DNA of 64,000 nt from Massilia frigida (GTDB lineage: Bacteria > Pseudomonadota > Gammaproteobacteria > Burkholderiales > Burkholderiaceae_D), in contig NZ_WHJG01000004.1 in the NCBI RefSeq assembly GCF_011682175.1, forward strand, positions 226,465 through 290,464, in the 5' to 3' direction. The translations under genes and the position numbers were made by a program. The notes beneath the pieces are model-generated. The model searched no databases and had not been told where the DNA came from. It was given only the letters and a program-made list of their open reading frames with translations. Positions within the stretch are counted from its first letter, which is position 1, and each line of letters begins with the position of its first letter. Shown piece by piece: positions 58,903 through 64,000 of this stretch.

Positions 58903-59223
58903 ATGCGCAGACGCGGCGATATGGAAGGGCTGGCGCGGCGGTGCCGTACGCTCCCCCGCGGACGAGAACAGGCCGATGGGCAATACGCCGACAAGGAAAC
59001 TGGTTTCCACTATAATCGGCACCGTTACTATGATCCTCAGGCTGGCCGCTACCTGACGCACGATCCGGTGAGACTGCAGGGCGGTACGAACTTATGTCGC
59101 TATGCACCAAATCCTGTCGGTTGGGTCGACCCGCTTGGATTGACGTGCAAGGCCTACCGCGTCATGGATGGCGTCAAGCGCAACGGCAGATGGTGGGTAA
59201 GCGTCTGCCCAACACCGTATTGA
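58903..59223 (+). pseudogene. Rhs repeat-associated core remnant
   Basis: From about 58975 the frame encodes the end of an Rhs core: GQYADKETGFHYNRHRYYDP, then AGRYLTHDPVRLQGG and NPVGWVDPLGL, the conserved junction before the variable toxin tip. Only ~25 residues of tip follow before the stop. The thousand-residue Rhs body is absent upstream, so this is a fragment. The stretch 58630-58902 before it has no recognisable gene. Confidence 0.88.
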
Positions 59224-59278
59224 GTCCGGCCGCGAATTGTTCGATGATGTCGTCACACCGCTGGGAAGCGGAGTGTTT

Positions 59279-59365
59279 TCAGGCAGGGGCCAGCTGCCCG
59301 GCGAAATGCCAGGGCAGGAACTCGTCAACGCGGTTGATGGGATGATCGGCGATGTGGGCTAGCAA
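59279..59365 (-). pseudogene. C-terminal scrap of an IS66-type transposase
   Basis: On the minus strand a frame reads LLLAHIADHPINRVDEFLPW and ends HFAGQLAPA-stop, the characteristic last residues of IS66-family TnpC proteins (NRVDELLPW). The rest of the transposase is missing; the fragment ends at the start of the next gene region. It marks an old insertion or recombination at the Rhs remnant. Confidence 0.7.
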
Positions 59366-59368
59366 AAG

Positions 59369-59806
59369 TTAAAAATTAACGTATTTGGCCCAGGTCCACC
59401 CGAGCCATCCGAGCCATCCGAGCACGCTACCGACCACCGCGCCGGCCGCCACCACGGTGTGGCTGACCGTCTCCGGTGGCCACGCCTTCGCAACAAGAAC
59501 GGCAGCCGCACCGAGCGCACCGCATAACAGCGTGCGCAGAAGCGGGTGATCTGCAACCGCCATTGTCGATCTGGCGTCAAAGGCCACAATGGTCCCGTAA
59601 TAGGCGCCAAGGACTGTGAGCATGCATACTGATGTCAGAACATCATGCCAATTCCAGTCTCCACCGTTTCCGCTTACCCACGATAGAGAAAAAAGGCCGG
59701 TGAGCGTGATACCCACGACGAATACGACTGCAAACAGCAGGATGGTCGCCAGGACTGCGCCCCATTTCGATCTGGTCAAACGTCGGAAATTCATCGGGCT
59801 ATCCAT
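59369..59806 (-). CDS. Hypothetical inner-membrane protein
   Basis: 145 residues with four hydrophobic segments (VLATILLFAVVFVVGITLTG; VCMLTVLGAYYGTIVAF; LLCGALGAAAVLVAKAW; VVAAGAVVGSVLGWLGWLGW). An alternative start is the Met at 59794. It lies beside the Rhs/IS66 remnants and could be a cargo or immunity gene of that unit, but no homology is recognised. Confidence 0.6.
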   Translation of the reverse strand: MDSPMNFRRLTRSKWGAVLATILLFAVVFVVGITLTGLFSLSWVSGNGGDWNWHDVLTSVCMLTVLGAYYGTIVAFDARSTMAVADHPLLRTLLCGALGAAAVLVAKAWPPETVSHTVVAAGAVVGSVLGWLGWLGWTWAKYVNF

Positions 59807-59908
59807 CGCCTTATTGCGCAGTTGAGCGGATTGATTGTATCCGCACCGCCACGGACCGGGACCTGTTGCGACTACCGGGGGGCGGCGCGGTGCGCAAAGA
59901 CCTGCGTC

Positions 59909-60766
59909 TTAGTAAAGATCGTTGCGCACCGCATGCTCGTAATGCGCATCGACGTGCGCCACCTCGGCCTCGCCAATCATGGCCATCGACACCAGCATCT
60001 GCCCGACCGTGGGCAGCGCCGTGCGCTCGATACGCGCTTGCTCGCTCCACAGGCGCGCGCGGTTGATCGCTTTACCGCAGTGCATCAGCACTTCGTCGAT
60101 TGCCACCACGATGGCTGTTTTCGGCAGACGCTCGCCCTCGGCCAGCTTCGCCAGCAGGTCCGCGTCGGTGCTCACGCGCGCGCGCCCGTTGATGCGCATG
60201 AATACTTCCAGGCCGGGGAACAGGAACATCATGGCGGCGCGCTCGTCGTCGGCCAGGTTGCGCATCGATTCGATGCGGTTGTTGCCCGGCCAATCGGCAA
60301 AAGCCAGCGTGCGCGCGTCGATCACTTTCACGAAGCCCGGCGGGCCGCCGCGTGGCGACACGTCCAGCCCTTGGGCGCGGCCGGTCGCCAGGGCGAAAAA
60401 CGTGGCCGCCGCGAGATAGTCTTCGTGTACCGGCACCAGCCGCTCCAGCACGGCCTTCCGGATCCGCTCCGACGGCGCCGCATACAGCGCATCGAGGTCC
60501 GGCTGCGCGGCCATATCGCGCTTCTCGACCAGGGCGCGCAGTGGCGCGTGCCGGATGTCGAACACATCGAAGATGCCCAGCGCGCGCAGCGCCGGCAGTG
60601 CCTCTTCGATGTCGGCTTGCACGGCGGCGCGCGCTGCATGCGCCAGCGCCGGATCGGCGAAGGCGCGCGCATTGGCGAGAAACGCCGCCACGGTTCCCTT
60701 GCGTATCGTCAGGCCCTGGAAGCTGGCTTCATTCACATCGTCTGGCAGGATATCTTGTGCGTGCAT
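59909..60766 (-). CDS. Pyridoxamine 5'-phosphate oxidase-related (PPOX) flavoprotein
   Basis: 285 residues. The C-terminal ~190 form a split-barrel FMN-binding domain (FALATGRAQGLDVSPRGGPP; LAFADWPGNNRIESMRNLAD; GLEVFMRINGRARVSTD) of the MSMEG_1061-like group. The N-terminal ~95 residues are helical and not typical. It probably binds FMN or F420 as a redox enzyme; substrate unknown. It is divergent from an AraC regulator across 89 bases, so that regulator may control it. Confidence 0.82.
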   Translation of the reverse strand: MHAQDILPDDVNEASFQGLTIRKGTVAAFLANARAFADPALAHAARAAVQADIEEALPALRALGIFDVFDIRHAPLRALVEKRDMAAQPDLDALYAAPSERIRKAVLERLVPVHEDYLAAATFFALATGRAQGLDVSPRGGPPGFVKVIDARTLAFADWPGNNRIESMRNLADDERAAMMFLFPGLEVFMRINGRARVSTDADLLAKLAEGERLPKTAIVVAIDEVLMHCGKAINRARLWSEQARIERTALPTVGQMLVSMAMIGEAEVAHVDAHYEHAVRNDLY

Positions 60767-60855
60767 GGCATCTCCGAATGGATCAAAACCGCAGCATAAG
60801 CAAATCCGCCTGTCCGCTGTACACTATATCCGCCAACTAATAACGCGAATCCGCC

Positions 60856-61641
60856 ATGTCCGACCTGACTCTCGATCCCGCCACCATCAACACCTCCGAG
60901 GGACCTGTGGTCATCGTGGCGGCAGGCAGCCAGGATGGCGAACGTGCTTCCTCCGGTCACCGGCACGCGCGCGGACAGTTAATGGGGTCCTTGCGCGGCC
61001 TGTTATCGGTGGGCGTGGAGGATGGCCAGTGGATCGTGCCGGCGATTCACGCGGTGTGGCTGCCGCCGCACCACTTCCATTCGGTGCGCTCGCACGGGCC
61101 GTTCTCGGGCTGGAGCGCATATGTCGCCGAGCCGGCTTGCGCCGGCCTGCCGTCGCGCCCCTGCACGATCCGCACCTCGGGCCTGCTGCGCGAAGCGGTG
61201 CTGCGCGCCGCCACGTGGGCGCTCGAACCGCTCGGCGCGCAGCGCGAACGCATCGCCCACGTGATCCTCGACGAGATCCGGGACGCACCGCCGGCGCCAT
61301 TCGGACTGCCGCTGCCGCGCGACCCGCGCCTGCAACGGGTGGCCCGCGCACTGATCGACGACCCGGCTGACGAGCGTGACCTGGAACAGTGGGCGCAATG
61401 GGCCGCCATGAGTTCGCGCACGCTGACGCGCCGCTTTGTCGCCGAAACCGGATTTGGCTTTGCCGCGTGGCGCCAGCGCGCGCGCCTGATGCGGGCGCTC
61501 GAAATGCTGGCTGCGGGGCGGCCGGTGACCACGGTCGCCATGGACCTCGGTTATGCCAGCGCGAGCGCGTTCATCACGCTGTTCACGCGCGAGTTCGGGG
61601 CGACGCCGGCGGCGTACCGGCGCGCGCTGCCCGCACATTAA
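60856..61641 (+). CDS. AraC-family regulator with N-terminal cupin
   Basis: A 261-residue regulator. A cupin-like sensor (SSGHRHARGQLMGSLRGLLS; GQWIVPAIHAVWLPPHHFHS) precedes two AraC helix-turn-helix units (WAQWAAMSSRTLTRRFVAET; LGYASASAFITLFTREFGAT with PAAYRR). It is divergent from the flavoprotein and its stop overlaps the next AraC gene by 4 bases in convergent orientation. Confidence 0.9.
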   Translation: MSDLTLDPATINTSEGPVVIVAAGSQDGERASSGHRHARGQLMGSLRGLLSVGVEDGQWIVPAIHAVWLPPHHFHSVRSHGPFSGWSAYVAEPACAGLPSRPCTIRTSGLLREAVLRAATWALEPLGAQRERIAHVILDEIRDAPPAPFGLPLPRDPRLQRVARALIDDPADERDLEQWAQWAAMSSRTLTRRFVAETGFGFAAWRQRARLMRALEMLAAGRPVTTVAMDLGYASASAFITLFTREFGATPAAYRRALPAH

Positions 61642-62060
61642 CGCTGGCTGCGGCGCCAGGCCTGCGGTCCCATCCCGATCTGCATCTGGAACGCGCGCGT
61701 GAAGTGGGACTGGTCGCAAAAGCCGTGGGCGTGCGCGATATCGGTCAGCGCTTCGTCACTGGCCAGCATGGCCTCGCAGGCTGCGGCCACGCGCCGGCGC
61801 AGCACGTAAACACGGGCCGGCACCCCGACCGCGTTCTTGAACGCGCGCGAGAAGTGGCTCACGCTCAGGCCCACGGTGGCGGCCAGGTGCGTGGTACGCA
61901 GGGTGGCGCACAGGTTGGCGTCGATATGCGCGGTCAGCTGGCGCACCTGCCAGGGGGCGAGGGCGCCTTTGCCATAGTCGGGGGCGGGAACGGGCGACGC
62001 GCGCCGGAAGCGGCGCACCGGCGGGGCCTTCGATACGGTGAAATTGAGGGTCGCTTGCAT
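61638..62060 (-). CDS. Short AraC-family regulator (DNA-binding domain only)
   Basis: 140 residues, nearly all of it the AraC double helix-turn-helix (LAATVGLSVSHFSRAFKNAV; DIAHAHGFCDQSHFTRAFQM, ending GPQAWRR). It lacks a sensor domain, as in SoxS/MarA-like regulators. The upstream gap (62061-62193) contains a C-run but no clear operator. Confidence 0.88.
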   Translation of the reverse strand: MQATLNFTVSKAPPVRRFRRASPVPAPDYGKGALAPWQVRQLTAHIDANLCATLRTTHLAATVGLSVSHFSRAFKNAVGVPARVYVLRRRVAAACEAMLASDEALTDIAHAHGFCDQSHFTRAFQMQIGMGPQAWRRSQR

Positions 62061-62193
62061 GGTTCGCTCCAGGGTGGCATGACGATGCTCCGTCAGCGAC
62101 GATGATGCGTGAAGCCAGCTTGGGCGAACAGGGCCACTCAGGTGACTGTGTACCCCCCCGAAAGTGTTGGTGCGAGTCGGCGCCCGCGAATCT

Positions 62194-62826
62194 TTACAGG
62201 CCGATGAACCCGCGCTCGATCCCGATCGTCACCGCGTGCGTGCGGTTGTTCGCCCCCAGCTTGTCCATGATATTGCGCAGGTGCCCCTTGACGGTATCTT
62301 CCGACAGCGCCAGTTCGCCCGCCACCTGTTTGTTGCTGTGGCCGCGCGCGATCAGTTGCAGTACCTGCACTTCGCGCGGGGTCAGGCGTTCCTGGCCAAG
62401 ATGGTTGGCCAGTTCGGCGGCGATCTCCGCCGGAAAATAGCGCTTGCCCGCAGCCAGTGCGCGGATCGCCTCGGTCAGTTCCTTGCGCAGGGCGCTTTTG
62501 AGCAGATACGCCTGCGCGCCAGAACGGATGGCTTGCAGCGCGCGCGCGTCGCCCCGGTAGGTGGTCAGCACCGCGATGCGCGCCTGCCCGAATTCGGCGC
62601 GGATCGCCTGGATCGCCTCAATGCCGTTCATGTCCGGCATCTGGATGTCGATCAGCGCGACGTCCGGTTGCAGCATGCGGTACTGCGCCACGGCCTCGCG
62701 CCCATCGCCGGCTTCCCCGGCCAGGCACATATCGGGCTGGCTGGCGATGACGGCGGCGATCCCTTCGCGCATCATCGGATGGTCGTCGCACACCAGCACG
62801 CGGATGGGTGTCGTTTCAGATGTCAT
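62194..62826 (-). CDS. NarL/FixJ-family response regulator
   Basis: A 210-residue regulator: receiver with VLVCDDHPMMREGIAAVIAS, phospho-Asp in ALIDIQMPDMNGIEAI, and LuxR-type helix-turn-helix LTPREVQVLQLIARGHSNKQ and LSEDTVKGHLRNIMDKLGAN. Its ATG overlaps the kinase stop by 4 bases. An open frame continuing to 63573 is antisense-like read-through of the kinase gene and not real. Confidence 0.94.
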   Translation of the reverse strand: MTSETTPIRVLVCDDHPMMREGIAAVIASQPDMCLAGEAGDGREAVAQYRMLQPDVALIDIQMPDMNGIEAIQAIRAEFGQARIAVLTTYRGDARALQAIRSGAQAYLLKSALRKELTEAIRALAAGKRYFPAEIAAELANHLGQERLTPREVQVLQLIARGHSNKQVAGELALSEDTVKGHLRNIMDKLGANNRTHAVTIGIERGFIGL

Positions 62827-63884
62827 TTGTCGCCTCGTTGATCGTTTTTTGTACGCCGCCACGCAAACAGGCGCCGCGTTCCGCGCCGGTATGCCAGCTG
62901 CGCCTTGATGCCGAGCCGGACCTCGCTGCCGCGCGCCGGGTCGCTGTGGATGGCGAGCAGCGCGCCGATGCGGCCGACCCGCTCGTGCATGCCGCGCAGC
63001 CCCCAGTGGTCGGCACGTCCCATCGGTGTCAGGTAGGCCGGGGCGATGCCCAGGCCATCGTCGCTCACCGTCATCTGGAACTGGCGCGCGCCGTACTCGA
63101 TTTCCACCTTCACGTGCAGCGCATGCGCATGGCGGAAGGCGTTGACGATCGCCTCGTGCCCGACCTGGTACACCTCGTCGCGCACCAGCGGGCGCAGCGG
63201 CGCGGTCGTGCCGCGCACCGTGAGCGCAAAGCGCGCGCCGCCTTTCTGTTCGAGTTCCGCGCCCAGCGCCGCCAGGGCGTCGTGCAGCTCGCTCAGGTCG
63301 ACCGCGCCGGTGCGCAGGTCGCGCACGCGGTCGCGTCCTTCGATCAGCACTTCGTCGGCGCGGTCCAGCGCTTCTTCCAGGCTGCGGCGCGCGGGGCTGC
63401 CGGCCGGGATGGTGTAGACGATCGCCTGGAAGCGCAAAATCAGCCCATGCACGCCTTGCAGCAAGGTGTCGTGCAGGTCGCGCGCAATGCGTTCGCGTTC
63501 GCTGTGGCGCTCCTCGATGCGCTCGCGCAGGCGTTCGGCGGCGCGCCGCATGTTGATCCGGTACAGCATCCACAAGGCGGCAAACGCCAGCGCGCCGGCC
63601 AGCAGCAGGAACAGCGGCTGGCGGTACAGCGCCGGCGGGATGCTGAACTCGAACACGGCTTCCTGCGTGCTGGGCAGGCCGTCCTGGTTATGCGCCAGCA
63701 CGCGGAAGCGGTATTTGCCCGGATTGAGTCCGGTGTACACAGCCTGGCGCTGGCGGCCCGCGTCCTGCCAGCCGGCGTCGTAGCCGTCCAGGCGATAGCG
63801 AAAGCTCAGCCGTTCTGGTGCCGACAAACTCAACGCCGTGTAGTCGATCGCGATGCGCTGGGCGCCGGCGGCAAGCGTGGCGTG
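62823..63884 (-). CDS. NarL-type sensor histidine kinase, 5' end lost in artefactual sequence
   Basis: At least 354 residues are readable. The visible start belongs to a Y_Y_Y (three-Tyr) sensor domain (IDYTALSLSAPERLSFRYRL; GLNPGKYRFRVLAHNQDG), then a membrane helix (residues ~70-90 of the readable part), a HisKA_3 domain with ERIARDLHDTLLQGVHGLIL and an HATPase domain (HEAIVNAFRHAHA; GLRGMHERVGRIG). Such kinases usually have a large seven-bladed propeller region before Y_Y_Y, which would lie beyond the window. Upstream of ~63884 the sequence becomes G/C homopolymer, so the start cannot be given. Confidence 0.9.
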   Translation of the reverse strand, partial: HATLAAGAQRIAIDYTALSLSAPERLSFRYRLDGYDAGWQDAGRQRQAVYTGLNPGKYRFRVLAHNQDGLPSTQEAVFEFSIPPALYRQPLFLLLAGALAFAALWMLYRINMRRAAERLRERIEERHSERERIARDLHDTLLQGVHGLILRFQAIVYTIPAGSPARRSLEEALDRADEVLIEGRDRVRDLRTGAVDLSELHDALAALGAELEQKGGARFALTVRGTTAPLRPLVRDEVYQVGHEAIVNAFRHAHALHVKVEIEYGARQFQMTVSDDGLGIAPAYLTPMGRADHWGLRGMHERVGRIGALLAIHSDPARGSEVRLGIKAQLAYRRGTRRLFAWRRTKNDQRGDK

Positions 63885-64000
63885 GGCGCCCCGGGGGGGG
63901 GGCCCCCCCGGCCCCGGGGCCCCGGGGGGGCCCCCCCGGGGGGGGGGGCGGGGGGGGGGGGGGGGGGGCGGGGGGGGGCGGGGGGCCCCCGGGGGGGGGG
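63885..64000. other. G/C homopolymer artefact at the window end
   Basis: The last ~115 bases are almost only G and C in long runs, including stretches of more than 15 G, in the middle of a kinase gene. No natural coding sequence looks like this. It fits low-quality read ends (no-signal-equals-G chemistry) at a contig edge. Confidence 0.9.

Noticed and set aside
62194..63573. 459-residue frame that extends the response regulator upstream
   Set aside because: The real regulator starts at 62826; the added part is an off-frame reading of the kinase gene.

Overview
The window is high-GC bacterial DNA that reads as a chromosomal segment of a betaproteobacterium, most likely Oxalobacteraceae (Massilia/Duganella/Telluria type). 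The inference rests on gene content and order: zapB-like/zapA followed by 6S RNA and an EVE-domain gene, a glucokinase fused to an RpiR regulator, aceE-aceF-lpdA with a lipoyl domain on E3, a DUF2486-type gene with holC, and CIRCE in front of groESL. The genus is not proven. The last ~115 bases are G/C homopolymer and look like a sequencing artefact at a contig end.

Region 1 (1-20.3 kb) is a starch/maltodextrin locus. It holds the end of a sugar MFS transporter, phosphoglucomutase, a secreted GH13 amylase, a bifunctional glucokinase/RpiR regulator, a pullulanase, a GH13 alpha-glucosidase, and a second glucokinase/RpiR paralogue broken by one extra G. Inside it lies a minus-strand block: POT peptide transporter, solo Cache-domain protein, NitT/TauT-type ABC transporter and a DctB/DctD-like sensor kinase/sigma-54 activator pair. 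A sigma-54 promoter signature and two candidate enhancer sites lie in front of the ABC operon, which suggests local control by this pair.

Region 2 (20.3-27.5 kb) is housekeeping: a DsbA-fold isomerase, an OmpA-like protein, a decayed Aer-type chemoreceptor (5' truncated and frameshifted in a pentamer repeat), groESL under a perfect CIRCE, zapB-like/zapA, 6S RNA and the EVE protein.

Region 3 (27.5-41.4 kb) carries a hybrid histidine kinase, a TauE-like permease, lgt, a LysR regulator divergent from ilvD, a small Trp-rich membrane protein, cytochrome c, a LivK-type binding protein, a DUF2486-like gene with holC, a DUF4124/glutaredoxin protein, an M3 oligopeptidase and folD.

Region 4 (41.6-47.7 kb) is the pyruvate dehydrogenase operon aceE-aceF-lpdA, with a clear sigma-70 promoter and a strong terminator.

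Region 5 (47.7-64 kb) is accessory. It holds a TetR-controlled tripartite drug efflux operon (EmrA/EmrB/NodT type), a LysR/atypical-SDR divergent pair, two convergent cysteine-rich proteins, a three-lipoprotein operon (CsgG-like, DUF4810-like, extended DUF799-like), an Rhs/IS66 remnant scar, a membrane protein, a PPOX-type flavoprotein, two AraC regulators and a NarL-type two-component system running into the artefactual end. No tRNA, rRNA, CRISPR array or intact mobile element was seen. No wholly new system is evident. The best leads are the sigma-54/ABC/Cache locus, the duplicated glucokinase-RpiR fusion and the extended DUF799 lipoprotein operon.
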